DNA of 64,000 bases from Burkholderiales bacterium (GCA_028868855.1 JAGWTR010000005.1:186001-250000); one strand, 5' to 3'. Positions 1-10,953 are shown, numbered from the stretch's first letter. Notes: generated from the sequence alone by a model not told the origin. A program made the numbers and translations.

Positions 1-1168
1 TCTGGCCACCGCCAGGTCGACCCTTGCCGGCAGGCGTGGCGGCGCGCTTCTTGGCGTCATCAGCCCAGCTGGACGATAGTTTTTCAGACTTGACTGATTT
101 CTTATCGTCAGGCTTGGCAGCTCCAGGTGCGGCAGCGCCCGGAGTGCCCTTGGGCTTGTGAATGGTGCCCTTGATGGCTTCTGCCGGCTTGGGCTCCTCC
201 ACCTTCTTCGCGGCGGTCATGACCTTGCGAGGCGCGGACATCATCGCGCGAATCGCCGCGGCTTCATCTTCAGCGGCCTTGCGACGACGAGTCAGCTCGG
301 ACAAGCGCAGCTTTTCTTCCGCTTCAATCGTGGCGGCCTTGACCACCCGAACGCCGGACGGCTTGGCAGGCGCTTCAGCAGGCACTGGCGTCGCTGCTGA
401 AGGCGTTTCTACTGCGGCACTGGCAATAGCTTCAGCAGAGGTGGCCTGCGGCACAATCTCAGCAGACACAGGTGCGGCGGGGGTGTCAGCCAGTTCCGCA
501 ACCGGCGCAGCCAACTCGACGACGTCGGCCACAGTCTTTTTGCGACTCTTGGCTTTGGATGATGCCGTGAGAGCGGCAGATTCGGCACGTGTCGCAGCTT
601 CCTGTGCGGCCCGACGCTCCATTGACTCGCGCGCCGCTTGCGCAGCCTGGTCAACAACATGACTCTCGGACTCGGCTTTGGCACGCGCTTGCGCCTCCAC
701 GCGTTCAGCAAGTTCAATACGCTCTTGCTCTTCTCGCTGACGACGCTGTTCGGCCAGGGCCGCCTCCTCCTGCAAGCGCAAGGCTTCGACTTCTTGGCGC
801 GCTTCTTCCTCGCGACGCTGCAAGTCGACTTCGTCGACCTCAGGAGCGGTTTCTTCGCCGGCGGTCTCGTCCCGCTTGACGAACACCCGCTTCTTGCGCA
901 CCTCGACCTGGATCGTGCGGGCCTTGCCCGACGCGTCCGCCTGCTTGATCTCGGAGGTCGACTTGCGTGTCAGCGTGATCTTCTTGCGATCGGCCCCGGC
1001 CGAGCCGTGGGCATGGCGAAGATGGTCCAGCAGGCGCTCTTTGTCGGCCTCCGTAAGCACGTCGTCGTGCGAAGCTTTCGGCACGCCCGCTGAATGCAGC
1101 TGCTCCAGCAGTGTCGCAGCCGGGCGATTGAGCTCCGTGGCGAGTTGTGCGACGGTAGTCACGGCCAT
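1..1168 (-). CDS. infB: Translation initiation factor IF-2, N-terminal part (cut by window edge)
   Basis: IF-2 is the GTPase that brings initiator fMet-tRNA to the 30S subunit. Only about 389 N-terminal codons are present; the GTPase core lies beyond base 1. The reading starts [16 protein letters not shown], the IF2_N fold. A second IF2_N-like stretch (residues about 30-75, [13 protein letters not shown]) follows, then a long charged Ala/Glu/Arg-rich linker ([22 protein letters not shown] and on) typical of betaproteobacterial IF-2. The ATG lies at 1168, 52 bases after the nusA stop, in the usual rimP-nusA-infB operon. Identity is sure from context and the N-domain; the catalytic part cannot be inspected. 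Confidence 0.95.
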   Translation of the reverse strand, partial: MAVTTVAQLATELNRPAATLLEQLHSAGVPKASHDDVLTEADKERLLDHLRHAHGSAGADRKKITLTRKSTSEIKQADASGKARTIQVEVRKKRVFVKRDETAGEETAPEVDEVDLQRREEEARQEVEALRLQEEAALAEQRRQREEQERIELAERVEAQARAKAESESHVVDQAAQAARESMERRAAQEAATRAESAALTASSKAKSRKKTVADVVELAAPVAELADTPAAPVSAEIVPQATSAEAIASAAVETPSAATPVPAEAPAKPSGVRVVKAATIEAEEKLRLSELTRRRKAAEDEAAAIRAMMSAPRKVMTAAKKVEEPKPAEAIKGTIHKPKGTPGAAAPGAAKPDDKKSVKSEKLSSSWADDAKKRAATPAGKGRPGGGQ

Positions 1169-1220
1169 TGTGTTAATCCTTGCGTAAGCGTACTTGAATG
1201 AGATCGAAGGCGGCGGAAGT

Positions 1221-2696
1221 TCAGGCGAACCAGTGTTCCCGGGCCTTGAGGATCAGGGCACGCGCTTGTTCTTCACCCACGCCCGTTATGTCAGTCAGTT
1301 CGTCCATGGCCAAATCGGCCAGGTCGTCACGAGTGTGGATGCCGGCTTCCGCCAGCTTGGCAATCAACTCAGGGGTCAAGCCATCCAGACCCTTGAGATT
1401 TTCTGACAACATCTCGACTTCTTCTTCCCTGGCGATTTCCATGGTCAACAGTGAGTCTTTGGCTCGGGTGCGCAACTCGTTGACCGTGTCTTCGTCGAAG
1501 GATTCTATTTCCAGCATCTCCTGCAGCGGCACATAAGCCACTTCTTCGAGGCTGGTGAAACCTTCGGCGATCAGGATATCGGCCACCTCCTCGTCGACGT
1601 CGAGTTTGTCAACGAAAAGTTTGCGGATGACATCGGTTTCAACGGACTGCTTCTGAGCTGACTCTTCCGCCGTCATGATGTTGATGCGCCAACCCGTCAG
1701 GTCGGACGCCAGACGCACGTTCTGGCCGCCACGACCAATGGCGATGGCAAGGTTTTCCTCGTCCACGACCACGTCCATGGCGTGTTTTTCTTCGTCCACG
1801 AAAATGGACTGCACGTTGGCTGGCGCCAGGGCGCCAATCACGAACTGGGCCGGATCTTCGGACCACAGGACGATGTCGACGCGCTCACCCGCCAGCTCAT
1901 TGGTCACGGCGGTGACGCGCGAACCACGCACGCCAACACAGGTGCCAATCGGGTCGACGCGCTTGTCGTGCGACACCACAGCGATCTTGGCGCGCGATCC
2001 GGCATCACGGGCGCAACTCTTGATTTCGAGCAGCCCTTGCTCGATTTCGGGCACTTCCTGGCGGAAGAGCTCAATCATGAAATCAGGCGCGCTGCGCGAC
2101 AGCATGATCTGCGGGCCACGCACGGCGGAATCAATGCCCAAGATGTAGGCCCGCACGCGGTCGGCGGCGCGCAGGTTTTCCTTGGGAATCATTTCGCTGC
2201 GCTTGAGGCGACCTTCAACGCGACCGGACTCAACGATCACGTCGCCCTTGTCCATGCGCTTGACGGAGCCCACGAAAATCTTGTCGCCACGCGACAGGAA
2301 GTCGTTGAGGAGTTGCTCGCGTTCAGCATCACGGATCTTTTGCAGGATGACCTGCTTGGCAGCTTGCGCGCCAATGCGACCAATGGGCACCGATTCGATC
2401 GACTCTTCAATGTAGTCGTCAACCTCAATGTCCGGGATTTGTTCCTGGGCTTCAAACAACAGGATTTCAGCGTCGGGCAACTGCAGGCCCGCCTCGCTGG
2501 GGACAACGTGCCAGCGACGGAAGGTTTCGTAATTGCCATCTTCACGATCGACGGCGACACGGATGTCGACCTCGCCGCTGTACAGCTTTTTTGTGGCCGA
2601 GGCCAATGCTGACTCAACAGCACCAAAGACGATGTCCCGTTCCACGCTTTTTTCACGTGAAATGGCATCAACCAACACCAACAATTCGCGGTTCAT
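1221..2696 (-). CDS. nusA: Transcription termination/antitermination protein NusA
   Basis: NusA binds RNA polymerase and nascent RNA, modulating pausing, Rho-dependent and intrinsic termination, and rRNA antitermination. The 491-residue product matches the usual length of about 495. The N-terminal RNAP-binding domain starts [20 protein letters not shown]. It is followed by an S1 domain (about 135-200, [20 protein letters not shown]), two KH domains ([15 protein letters not shown] and [20 protein letters not shown]) and C-terminal acidic helix-hairpin-helix repeats (about 360-491) found in proteobacterial NusA. Its ATG overlaps the rimP stop as ATGA, so the two are translationally coupled. infB follows. 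Confidence 0.98.
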   Translation of the reverse strand: MNRELLVLVDAISREKSVERDIVFGAVESALASATKKLYSGEVDIRVAVDREDGNYETFRRWHVVPSEAGLQLPDAEILLFEAQEQIPDIEVDDYIEESIESVPIGRIGAQAAKQVILQKIRDAEREQLLNDFLSRGDKIFVGSVKRMDKGDVIVESGRVEGRLKRSEMIPKENLRAADRVRAYILGIDSAVRGPQIMLSRSAPDFMIELFRQEVPEIEQGLLEIKSCARDAGSRAKIAVVSHDKRVDPIGTCVGVRGSRVTAVTNELAGERVDIVLWSEDPAQFVIGALAPANVQSIFVDEEKHAMDVVVDEENLAIAIGRGGQNVRLASDLTGWRINIMTAEESAQKQSVETDVIRKLFVDKLDVDEEVADILIAEGFTSLEEVAYVPLQEMLEIESFDEDTVNELRTRAKDSLLTMEIAREEEVEMLSENLKGLDGLTPELIAKLAEAGIHTRDDLADLAMDELTDITGVGEEQARALILKAREHWFA

Positions 2697-3286
2697 TTTT
2701 TCGGACCTCCGAGTTCTTGCGCCTCTTCCACGGCAACTTCATCGGCCACCGGGGTTGCCACCCGACGACCTCGCCCCTTGAAATCCACCACAGGCACGAG
2801 TCGTGCGTCGCGGACCTCATCGAGCGTGAAACCCAATGCTTGCTCTACAGCGTTTTTGCCTTCGCCTTGCTTGAAAATCAACTGCCAAGCCCCACCCTCT
2901 GGAGGGACCTCGCCTTCGGGCATCTCAACCGACTCAAGCACGCCAGAGTATTTTTTCCGCCCCTGAAAGGGCACCTTGAGCGAGATCTCGATTTCAACAC
3001 CGACAAAACGCTCGAAATGTGCAGGGGTCTTGAGCGGCCTGTCCAGACCTGGAGATGAAACTTCCAGTCGGCCGTAATCAACGTTCACGACTTCCAGCGC
3101 GTACTGCAGTTGGCGCGTGACCTTCTCACAGTCCTCGACGGTGACAAACTCACCGGGGAGGTCATAGACCCCATTGGGCAGTCGATCAATGTACACACGC
3201 AGCAATCCCTGCGGGCTGCGTTCACAGTCCACCAACTCGTAACCCAATCCGGTCACGGTGCTTTCAACAGCCTTAGCCCAACTCAT
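2693..3286 (-). CDS. rimP: Ribosome maturation factor RimP
   Basis: RimP assists 30S maturation. The 197-residue protein has the N-terminal alpha/beta domain ([19 protein letters not shown]), the conserved [12 protein letters not shown] motif (about residues 76-87) and a C-terminal SH3-like domain. It is longer than the roughly 150-residue E. coli protein because of inserts and a charged C-terminal tail ([20 protein letters not shown]), common in related betaproteobacteria. It is the first gene of the rimP-nusA-infB operon. The 216 bases upstream separate it from the divergent fabI and must carry both promoters; I could not place convincing -35/-10 boxes for either. Confidence 0.96.
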   Translation of the reverse strand: MSWAKAVESTVTGLGYELVDCERSPQGLLRVYIDRLPNGVYDLPGEFVTVEDCEKVTRQLQYALEVVNVDYGRLEVSSPGLDRPLKTPAHFERFVGVEIEISLKVPFQGRKKYSGVLESVEMPEGEVPPEGGAWQLIFKQGEGKNAVEQALGFTLDEVRDARLVPVVDFKGRGRRVATPVADEVAVEEAQELGGPKK

Positions 3287-3443
3287 TCAACTAGGTACGC
3301 GATGTAGGACCGATTTATCATCGATCAAAAAGTGACAAGCAAAAAAAATGGGCTGGAACTTCCTGCCCACCCAACGTAATCAGCGAAGCCGGTATTCTAG
3401 CCTCAGGTGAGTCGATGAGCAAGACTGACACCCGCAAATTCCC

Positions 3444-3468
3444 ATTTTGTGTCGTGGCATGACAAAAT
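3444..3468. promoter_or_regulatory. Inverted repeat upstream of fabI
   Basis: Two perfect 7-base arms, ATTTTGT and ACAAAAT, are separated by 11 bases and end 34 bases before the fabI ATG. The position fits an operator or a short 5'-leader hairpin. There is no T-run on the fabI side that would make it a clear terminator. No known regulator motif is recognised. Confidence 0.3.
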
Positions 3469-3502
3469 CCCCCCCTGGTTTTGTACTGTCACTGGAGAAC
3501 TC

Positions 3503-4294
3503 ATGGGATTTCTTGCCGGCAAGCGCCTGCTGATCACTGGACTGCTGTCCAATCGTTCGATTGCCTACGGCATCGCCAAGGCCTGCAAGCGCGAAGGCGC
3601 CGAGCTGGCGTTCAGCTATGTGGGCGAACGTTTCAAGGACCGCACCGCCGAGTTCGCCAAGGAGTTTGAGACCGAGCTGATTTTTGACTGCGACGTCAGC
3701 AACGACGATCAGATCAACGCGATGTTTGCTGACTTGGCCAAGACGTGGCCAAAATTCGACGGCTTCGTGCACTCCATCGGCTTTGCACCGCGTGAGGCCA
3801 TTGCCGGTGATTTCCTGGAAGGCCTGTCGCGCGAAGGCTTCCGCATCGCGCATGACATCTCGGCCTACAGCTTCCCCGCCATGGCCAAAGCAGCCCTGCC
3901 CTACCTGAATAGCGATGCAGCGTTGCTCACCATGAGCTACCTGGGAGCCAACCGCATTGTCCCGTCCTACAACACCATGGGTCTGGCCAAGGCCTCGCTG
4001 GAAGCCAGCGTGCGCTACATGGCGGCCAGCCTGGGGCCCAAGGGTATCCGCGTCAATGGCATTTCAGCCGGGCCGATCAAGACCCTGGCCGCCGCCGGCA
4101 TCAAGGGGTTCACCAAAATTTTCGACCTGGTCGAATCCGGCGCCCCCCTGCGCCGCAACGTGACGATTGACGACGTGGGCAATGTGGCCGCTTTCATGCT
4201 GTCGAATCTGGCCGCCGGCGTCACGGCGGAAATCACCTATGTCGACGCTGGGTTCAGCCACGTCATGGGCGGCTCAACGGGCACCTTAGAGTGA
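3503..4294 (+). CDS. fabI: Enoyl-[acyl-carrier-protein] reductase (NADH) FabI
   Basis: FabI reduces trans-2-enoyl-ACP in the last step of each fatty acid elongation cycle. The 263-residue protein is an atypical short-chain dehydrogenase. It has the N-terminal Rossmann segment [20 protein letters not shown] and the FabI signature Tyr146, Tyr156 and Lys163 (Y-x6-K within SYNTMGLAK), with the usual GPIKTLAA loop after it. An upstream in-frame start at 3449 exists, but the ATG at 3503 has a GGAG ribosome site at 3494-3497 and gives the standard N-terminus MGFLAGKR. Its stop lies 6 bases from the stop of the convergent yejF gene, leaving no room for a separate terminator. Confidence 0.97.
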   Translation: MGFLAGKRLLITGLLSNRSIAYGIAKACKREGAELAFSYVGERFKDRTAEFAKEFETELIFDCDVSNDDQINAMFADLAKTWPKFDGFVHSIGFAPREAIAGDFLEGLSREGFRIAHDISAYSFPAMAKAALPYLNSDAALLTMSYLGANRIVPSYNTMGLAKASLEASVRYMAASLGPKGIRVNGISAGPIKTLAAAGIKGFTKIFDLVESGAPLRRNVTIDDVGNVAAFMLSNLAAGVTAEITYVDAGFSHVMGGSTGTLE

Positions 4295-4300
4295 ACTGAC

Positions 4301-6208
4301 TCAGATCGGCCGCTTGGGCACCGCCGCCAACAAGGTGCGGGTGTAGTCGTGCTGCGGCGAGCCGAGGACCTGTGCGGCGGGGCCGCTTTCGACAAAGCAT
4401 CCGCCTTTCATCACCGCGATGTGGTGGGCGAGATACGCCACCACGCCCATGTTGTGGGTGATGAACAACAGCGACAACCCCAGCTCGCGCTGCAAGTCGC
4501 GCAGCAAGTTGAGGATCTGGGCCTGCACGGAGACATCCAGCGCCGAGATTGGCTCGTCACACACCAGCACCCTCGGCTCAACCGCCAGCGCCCGAGCAAT
4601 CGCGATGCGTTGACGCTGCCCGCCTGAAAACTCGTGCGGGAATCGGCCCAAGGCCTCGGGCCTCAGGCCCACCTGGTCAACCAGGTGGCGCGTACGCTGC
4701 TGGCGCTGACTGGCGCTCCAATGCGGCCTCAAGGAGCGCAGCCCTTCTTCCAGGATATCGGCGACACGCATGCGGGGGTTCAAGGACGCGTATGGGTCCT
4801 GGAACACCATCTGAACTGCACGACGGGCATCCAACAGGGCCTCGCCCTCCAGCGTGAACAAGTCGTTCGATGGTTGCTGAGTCGGGATCGCGTCCTGGGC
4901 GGACATCAACCAGGCCTGCCCCTGGACACGGACCTGCGGTTGGCGGCGCAGCAACTGCACGATGGCCCGGCCCGTGGTGGTCTTTCCGCAACCGGATTCG
5001 CCCACTAGGGCCAGAGTCTGCCCAAGCCCCACTTCAAAACTGATGCCATCGACGGCATTGAAGACGGTCTCGGGTCGGAACCATCCTCCGCTCTGGACAA
5101 ATTGAACCCGCAGGTCCCGCACTGACAGCACTGAAGCCCCAGTCACCGCATCGGGCGCCGCGTCCGCACCCCGCCGCGCCAACCGGCTAGGGGGCAAAGG
5201 TTCGGCCTCCATCAAGGGAAACCAACAACGCACCTTGGATGGCGTGCCAAGGGCCTCGCTGGTGGGGCCGGCCTGGGCCAGCGAGACTGCGCAGGGTCGA
5301 GCCAGGTCCGGCGCGTATTCACGACACCGACTCTGGACCCGGTCACAGCGGTCCGCAAAGCGACAGCCCTGGAAGGCCGTCCACAAGGGCGGCACGCTGC
5401 CAGCGATCGATGTCAAGGCCTGCCCACGACGCTGCGCGTCTGGCAGGGCTTGCAGCAGCATGTGCGCGTAGGGGTGATGTGGCTGGCTGAAGAACTCCGC
5501 CGCTGGCGCCTCTTCGACGATCTGACCGGCGTACATCAGGGCGACACGGTGAGCCATGTCGGCCACCACGGCCAGGTCGTGGGTGATGAGCAGGAGGCCC
5601 ACCTGGCGCTCAGTCTGCAATTGCTTGAGCAGGTCCAGCACCTGTTTCTGGATCGTCACGTCCAGGGCCGTGGTCGGCTCGTCCGCGATCAGAAAGTCGG
5701 GTTCGGCGGCCAGCGCCATGGCGATCATGACGCGCTGTTTCTGACCGCCACTGATCTCGAAGGGGTAGCGATCAACGTGCACCTCTGGCGATGGGATGCC
5801 CACGCGGGCCAGCCACTCGATGGCCTTGCGGCGTGCCTGGTCGCCACGCAAGGGGGTGTGCGCCTCGATCGCTTCGATGATCTGATCGCCCACCCGCATG
5901 ACAGGGTTCAGACTGGTCGCGGGCTCCTGAAAAATCATGCCGATGCGCCCGCCCCGCACGCTGCGCATGCTCGACTCTGGCAGGGCCAACAGATTGTCGC
6001 CCTTGAAGCGAATCGCGCCGCGCGAGATCTGGCCGTTCTCGGGCAGCAAGCGCATCAAGGCCAGTGCCGTCATACTCTTGCCACAGCCTGATTCACCCAC
6101 CAAGGCGTACGTTTCACCGCGCTGCATGGTGAGCGTCAAACCATCAAGCGCCCTGACCCATCCGGCATCAGAATCCAGCACCACTTGCACATCATCGAGT
6201 TGCAGCAT
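4301..6208 (-). CDS. yejF: Peptide/muropeptide ABC transporter, fused ATP-binding protein YejF
   Basis: This is the cytoplasmic ATPase of the YejABEF importer: two OppD/OppF-type nucleotide-binding domains in one 635-residue chain. The first domain has Walker [15 protein letters not shown], signature EISGGQKQR and Walker [13 protein letters not shown]. It ends with the peptide-transporter cysteine region ([15 protein letters not shown]). After a linker (about 310-345) the second domain has [20 protein letters not shown] and [12 protein letters not shown]. The chosen ATG at 6208 follows an AAGGA site; the longer in-frame extension would overlap yejE and has no homology. It is the last gene of yejA-B-E-F, 10 bases after yejE. 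Confidence 0.95.
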   Translation of the reverse strand: MLQLDDVQVVLDSDAGWVRALDGLTLTMQRGETYALVGESGCGKSMTALALMRLLPENGQISRGAIRFKGDNLLALPESSMRSVRGGRIGMIFQEPATSLNPVMRVGDQIIEAIEAHTPLRGDQARRKAIEWLARVGIPSPEVHVDRYPFEISGGQKQRVMIAMALAAEPDFLIADEPTTALDVTIQKQVLDLLKQLQTERQVGLLLITHDLAVVADMAHRVALMYAGQIVEEAPAAEFFSQPHHPYAHMLLQALPDAQRRGQALTSIAGSVPPLWTAFQGCRFADRCDRVQSRCREYAPDLARPCAVSLAQAGPTSEALGTPSKVRCWFPLMEAEPLPPSRLARRGADAAPDAVTGASVLSVRDLRVQFVQSGGWFRPETVFNAVDGISFEVGLGQTLALVGESGCGKTTTGRAIVQLLRRQPQVRVQGQAWLMSAQDAIPTQQPSNDLFTLEGEALLDARRAVQMVFQDPYASLNPRMRVADILEEGLRSLRPHWSASQRQQRTRHLVDQVGLRPEALGRFPHEFSGGQRQRIAIARALAVEPRVLVCDEPISALDVSVQAQILNLLRDLQRELGLSLLFITHNMGVVAYLAHHIAVMKGGCFVESGPAAQVLGSPQHDYTRTLLAAVPKRPI

Positions 6209-6218
6209 AGGGTGTCCT

Positions 6219-7694
6219 TCAGGTGGCTTGATCAGCCACTGGCGGCTTGAATAACCGAGGGCGTTGCACGCGAGCGCGCGGGTCAAACGCATCGCGCACG
6301 GCGTCTGCAAATAGATTGGCGGCCAGCACGATGCCCACCATGAACACAAAGGCCGCCATGAAGGACCACCACACCACGGGGTCGCGCGACATTTCGACAC
6401 GGGCCTGATTGATCATGCCTCCGAAGCTGTTCATGGACGGGTCGACGCCGACGCCGACGTAGGACAACACGGCCTCATAGAGGATCAGGCCCGAAAATTC
6501 AAGCACCGTGGTGATCAGCACCAGGTGCATGACATTGGGCATGATGTGGCGCAGCATGATGCGCCAGTGGCTCACACCAAAAGCGGTGGCGGCCTGCACG
6601 TATTCGAGTTCGCGCAGCTTCATGGTTTCGGCGCGCAGCAGGCGGCACAAGCCGGCCCAGCCGGTCACACCGAGGATGACGCACAGCAGGAAGATTTTGA
6701 GGTCGGCGCGCTCCAGGCCGGTTTCAAACAGTTCGGGATGCTTGTCCAGATAGACCTGCATCATCAGGACGCACGCGGCGATCAGCAGGATGTTGGGCAC
6801 CGAGGACAAGACGGTGTAGAGGTACTGGATGAGGTCGTCGGCCCAGCCCTTGAAGTAGCCCGCCGTGATGCCAAAGGCCATGGCCAGGGGCAAGGTGGCA
6901 ATCGTGGCCAGACTGCCGATGACAAAGGCCGTGCGCACGCTCTTGAGGGACTGATACAGCACGTCATTGCCAGTGCGGTCGGTGCCCAGCACGTGGTAAT
7001 GAGCGGACCACGCCACCGCCAAACCCGCCAGCGCCATGAAGATGGCCATCGTCACCAACGCCGCGCGCCAGGGCAGATCGGCGTTGCGCCGCATTTGCCG
7101 ACGGGTCAGCAACCAGAGAACGCCTGCGGATGCCAGGCCGCCAGCCAGACCTTGTGCGGCCAGGGACATGACATCGCCCAGCCAGTCCTTGTCGGTGTCC
7201 TTGAGGTTGGCTCCGCCGTGCTGGAGTCGTGGGAAGGCGCGCTTGGGCAGGGCTGCGGGCTGAGGTGTGGCTTGGGCTGCGGCCGCACTGGCAGCGGACT
7301 CAGCGGGCGCCTTGGATGCGGCATTGGCGGCCAAGGTTTCTTTGGCGAAACCATGCGTGGCCAGGGGCATGGAGTAACTGTTTTCGCGGCTGGCGGGCAG
7401 CCGGGCCACGAGCACGTCCAGCACCGATTCCGTGCGGGTGTCAAACCCCTGGGTGGCGCCCGCCCGATCCGGCAAGGCCCGCCGAAAGTGCAGGCTGTCG
7501 AGTGCCGCCACCGTCAACATGGCCAGCAGCACCACGGCGGACGCCATGGCTGCGGGGTTGGCGAACACGCGCCGCCAGGTGCCGCTCAAGGCCTCGTTGC
7601 GGCGCACGCTCCAGACGTACAGGGAGCCAATGGCGAACATGAGCCACAGGGTCACATCCGTCCACAGCCACACAATCTTGAATGACGCGTTCAT
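6219..7694 (-). CDS. yejE: ABC transporter permease YejE (unusually long)
   Basis: This is an inner-membrane permease of the YejABEF importer. The C-terminal two thirds (about residues 180-491) is the DppC-like BPD_transp_1 domain, including DRTGNDVLYQSLKSVRTAFVIGS, the EAA-type loop (MKLRELEYVQAATAFGVSHW) and several membrane helices. At 491 residues it is some 150 longer than E. coli YejE (341). The extra sequence is N-terminal: a first helix (about 7-30), a second (about 50-68), then an Ala/Pro-rich stretch (AANAASKAPAESAASAAAAQ) and a further helix before the permease core. The extension probably forms a periplasmic loop of unknown role. Its stop lies 10 bases before yejF, and it starts 12 bases after the yejB stop. 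Confidence 0.92.
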   Translation of the reverse strand: MNASFKIVWLWTDVTLWLMFAIGSLYVWSVRRNEALSGTWRRVFANPAAMASAVVLLAMLTVAALDSLHFRRALPDRAGATQGFDTRTESVLDVLVARLPASRENSYSMPLATHGFAKETLAANAASKAPAESAASAAAAQATPQPAALPKRAFPRLQHGGANLKDTDKDWLGDVMSLAAQGLAGGLASAGVLWLLTRRQMRRNADLPWRAALVTMAIFMALAGLAVAWSAHYHVLGTDRTGNDVLYQSLKSVRTAFVIGSLATIATLPLAMAFGITAGYFKGWADDLIQYLYTVLSSVPNILLIAACVLMMQVYLDKHPELFETGLERADLKIFLLCVILGVTGWAGLCRLLRAETMKLRELEYVQAATAFGVSHWRIMLRHIMPNVMHLVLITTVLEFSGLILYEAVLSYVGVGVDPSMNSFGGMINQARVEMSRDPVVWWSFMAAFVFMVGIVLAANLFADAVRDAFDPRARVQRPRLFKPPVADQAT

Positions 7695-7706
7695 GCCCTT
7701 CAGTCC

Positions 7707-8690
7707 TTATTGCAAGCGCACACGCGGATCGGCCCAGGTGTAGGCCACGTCGATCAGCATGTTGGACAGGATGTACAGAAGCGAACCCAGGAACACCATG
7801 ACGCGCACGATGGCGAAGTCCTGGCTGTTGATGGCGTCGATTGTGTAGGCCCCCAGGCCCGGTATGCCAAAGAAGCTTTCAGTGACCAACCCGCCCATGA
7901 ACAAATAGGGCAAGGACCCGCCGGAGCTGGTGATGATGGGCAGCATGGCATTGCGCAGCACATGTCGACCCAGCACCCGGCTTTCGCTCAGGCCCTTGGC
8001 TCGGGCTGTGCGCACATAGTCCTTGCCAACCTCTTCGAGAAACAGGGCCCGAAACAGGCGTGCGCTGCCACCCAGTTGGGCCAGTAAGGCCAAGGCAATG
8101 GGCAAGACCAAAAAGCGCAGCGCATCCAGGCCGGGTGCAAAACCGGAAATGGGCACCAACCTGGCCTGGCGCGAAAACAGGTACTGCCCCACGATGATGT
8201 AAAACAGACTGGAAATGGACAGCATGACGACGCAGAGCACGACGCCCCAAAAGTCGATGCGGGTGTTGCGAAACAAGACCAGCCACAGCGCAAACACCGT
8301 GCTGGACAGCAGGCCCAGGATGAAGATCGGCACGGTGAGTTGCAGGCTCACGCCCATGCGCTGCTTGATCTGGTGGCCGATGTCGCCAGCGCTGTCGTTG
8401 TCGGCACGGCCAAAGTCAAACAGGAACAGGGAGACGGAGCGGTCCCAGAAGACGGTGTTGGTCAGGCGCTCACCGCCTGGGGCCTTCTCATTCCAGAGCA
8501 TGGGTTTGTCGTAACCGCGCTCGACTTTCCACTTTTCAATTTGATCGGGCGTGACGCGCTTGCCGCCGATGTTCAGGCGCGCCATGTCGTCGGGCGTGTT
8601 GACGGTGAAGAACAGCACGAAGGTGATCAGGTTCACGCCGACCAGGATGACCAGGCCATAGGCCAGACGACGCAAGAGGTAGAGCAGCAT
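7707..8690 (-). CDS. yejB: ABC transporter permease YejB
   Basis: This is the partner inner-membrane permease (327 residues) of the Yej importer, DppB family. It starts MLLYLLRRLAYGLVILVGVNLITFVLFF, the standard first helix of this family. A periplasmic loop (about 35-110) follows, and the EAA loop RALFLEEVGKDYVRTARAKGLSE links the later helices. Its ATG overlaps the yejA stop (ATGA at 8690), so substrate-binding protein and permease synthesis are coupled. Confidence 0.95.
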   Translation of the reverse strand: MLLYLLRRLAYGLVILVGVNLITFVLFFTVNTPDDMARLNIGGKRVTPDQIEKWKVERGYDKPMLWNEKAPGGERLTNTVFWDRSVSLFLFDFGRADNDSAGDIGHQIKQRMGVSLQLTVPIFILGLLSSTVFALWLVLFRNTRIDFWGVVLCVVMLSISSLFYIIVGQYLFSRQARLVPISGFAPGLDALRFLVLPIALALLAQLGGSARLFRALFLEEVGKDYVRTARAKGLSESRVLGRHVLRNAMLPIITSSGGSLPYLFMGGLVTESFFGIPGLGAYTIDAINSQDFAIVRVMVFLGSLLYILSNMLIDVAYTWADPRVRLQ

Positions 8691-10942
8691 CAGGCCTCCT
8701 TGTGATCGCGTTGAGCAGCCTCATGCGATGCGGGCAGCGCCACCTGACGCTCGCGCACCTGAAAACTGCGCACGGCCAGCCATACCATGCCGATCAAGGC
8801 CGCCAGCAAGGCCGCCAGCGGCCAGTAGACGGGGCGGTTCCAGTTGCGCAGGGAGCGGCTGCGATCGGCGGTGTCGATGCGGTAGTACTGGGCCTGATCC
8901 CGCACCATGATGCTGGGCTTGCCGTTGTGCACCCAGCGCTGATAGGCGCCCGAGGCATACGGAAAGTATCCCCAGGACCAGGGCGCGTCTTCCTGCAGGA
9001 TGCGGACCATCTGGTCGATCACTTGCTGCTTCTCGGGACCATCATCCATGAAGCGCAGGCGAGCATAGAGCCGGTCGTAATCGGGGTTCTGATAATTGGC
9101 GGCGTTTTCTCCATCGTGCAGCGACTTGGCATTGGGTCCGTACAGCAGGAAAAGGAAATTCTCGGCGTCCGGGTAGTCGGCCAGCCAGCCCCAGCTGAAG
9201 ATCTGGTGCTTGCCGCGCCGCACCTTGTCCTGAAACTGGTTGTAGTCCGTGGCACGGATTTCCAGCTGAATGCCCAGCTTGGCGAACTGCTTGCTGGTCC
9301 AGTCCAGTGAGGCCTTGGCTTCGGGGGTGGCCGGCCTCCCGTAGTCGTAGTTTAAGACCAGGGGCTTGCCCGATAGCGCGTCGCGTCCGTCCGGATAGCC
9401 AGCCTCAGCCAGCAACTGGCGAGCCTCCTCAATACCGCGCCGAACGATTTGCCCGTTCACAATTTTGTGAGTGACGGGATTGAGACCTTGCAGGGAGCCA
9501 TGTCGAGAGCCGAACACGCCCCCAGGCAAGGGCCCTTGAGCGACTTCGCCGGCTGCCTTGGGGAAGATGCGGTTGAACTCATCCCAGTCGATGGCGATGG
9601 ACAAGGCCTGGCGCAATTTTCGGTTGCGCAGGCGCTGCTGCGGCGTGTCGCCCTGCCCGACCACCGGATCAAGCCAGTTGAAGCCCATGTAGCTGCTGGA
9701 CAGATCGACGTTGCGCGGCAACAAGATGCCCTTCTCGGTGAACTCCTTGTTCACCTTGGGGGAGTCTTCCATCTGGATCTTGTAGGCGGTGCCGTAGCTC
9801 ATCTGGTCCAGCTCGGGCACGTCCAGATAGCCCTGACGGAACTTGGCGTCTTGCGGCACCGCTTCTTTTTCCATGTTGAAGACCACGGTGTCGACAAAGG
9901 GCGTGGTCTTGCCACAGTCGGCCAGCAGGCCTGCCTCCTTGTCGCCCGGGTTGCCGTCGCAGGGATAGGGCGCGCCTCGATAGTTGGGGTTGCGCTTGAG
10001 GACGTGGCGGCGATCCTGCACCACCTCCCACATCATGTAAGGGCCCGTGCCCACAGGCCAGGTGTTCAGCGACAGGCCGTTGCCGGCCATGCCCGGCTGG
10101 GCATAGAAGGCATCGGCTTCCCAGGGAATGGGAGCCAGGAAGGTCATCGCCATCCAGTACTTCCATTGCGGGTACTTGCCCATGATGCGGATGCGCAGCG
10201 TGTATTTGTCCAGCGCCTGCACACCGGCCAATGGCCAGCGACGAAAGTCCAGGAAGGGCTTGTCGCGCTCGGTGGGGCTCAAATCGGCGCGCAGTTTTTT
10301 ATCTTCGATGCGGATTAGCTTGCCGTAGTCCGCCAGGCCGACCACGTACTCAGCAAAAATGCCGAACACCGGCGCGGCGGTGCGGGTGGTGGCGTGGCGT
10401 TTGATGGCGTAGACGTAATCGTCTGCGGTCAGTTCGCGGCTGCCTTGTTGAGCAAACTCGCGGGGGGAGCGCTTTTCACCAACCTGCTCTCGGCTCAGGT
10501 GGTGATAGACGTAATGCCCCTGAGCGTCCTGGGCAAACGCGGGATGCGGCGCAAACAAGATGCCGTGCTTGATGGGGATGTCGTAGACGCTTTCACTGAT
10601 CAGATCAGCCGACGCGTCGTCCGGCAAAGGGCGACCCGCCTTGTCAATAAAACGGGGCTTGACCACCGATTGAGCCGTCTTGGGAATCAGTTCATACGGG
10701 CGCTTGAGGTAGTGATAAGCATAGAGCGGCTCGTAGATTTGATAGGTGAAGGGCGTCTCGTTGCTGGAGTAGGACGAGGTTGGGTCCAGGTATCGCGGCG
10801 AGCGCTCATTGAAGGCTGTGTAGAGGGTGTTGGCGTCGGCCGCGCCGTCCGGGTATGGGCTGTTATTGCAGGCGCTCAAGACGAGAGCAAGCAGCGCGGC
10901 CAGAAAGCCCGCCACGCCACACCTCAAAGAAACACCGGACAT
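8690..10942 (-). CDS. yejA: Extracellular solute-binding protein YejA, lipoprotein with C-terminal membrane helix
   Basis: This is the periplasmic substrate-binding protein of the importer, SBP_bac_5 (oligopeptide/nickel) family, 750 residues. The N-terminus is a lipoprotein signal with lipobox LSAC, lipidated at Cys25. The binding domain runs from about 40 to 700. The C-terminus is unusual: RPVYWPLAALLAALIGMVWL is a clear membrane helix (about 706-725) with a charged tail, so the protein seems tethered at both ends. I chose the ATG at 10942 because a GAGG site sits 9 bases upstream; a GTG start at 10960 would overlap ldcA. The family transports di/oligopeptides, microcin C and, in alphaproteobacteria, muropeptides. 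Confidence 0.93.
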   Translation of the reverse strand: MSGVSLRCGVAGFLAALLALVLSACNNSPYPDGAADANTLYTAFNERSPRYLDPTSSYSSNETPFTYQIYEPLYAYHYLKRPYELIPKTAQSVVKPRFIDKAGRPLPDDASADLISESVYDIPIKHGILFAPHPAFAQDAQGHYVYHHLSREQVGEKRSPREFAQQGSRELTADDYVYAIKRHATTRTAAPVFGIFAEYVVGLADYGKLIRIEDKKLRADLSPTERDKPFLDFRRWPLAGVQALDKYTLRIRIMGKYPQWKYWMAMTFLAPIPWEADAFYAQPGMAGNGLSLNTWPVGTGPYMMWEVVQDRRHVLKRNPNYRGAPYPCDGNPGDKEAGLLADCGKTTPFVDTVVFNMEKEAVPQDAKFRQGYLDVPELDQMSYGTAYKIQMEDSPKVNKEFTEKGILLPRNVDLSSSYMGFNWLDPVVGQGDTPQQRLRNRKLRQALSIAIDWDEFNRIFPKAAGEVAQGPLPGGVFGSRHGSLQGLNPVTHKIVNGQIVRRGIEEARQLLAEAGYPDGRDALSGKPLVLNYDYGRPATPEAKASLDWTSKQFAKLGIQLEIRATDYNQFQDKVRRGKHQIFSWGWLADYPDAENFLFLLYGPNAKSLHDGENAANYQNPDYDRLYARLRFMDDGPEKQQVIDQMVRILQEDAPWSWGYFPYASGAYQRWVHNGKPSIMVRDQAQYYRIDTADRSRSLRNWNRPVYWPLAALLAALIGMVWLAVRSFQVRERQVALPASHEAAQRDHKEA

Positions 10943-10953
10943 GCGCACGCGCC

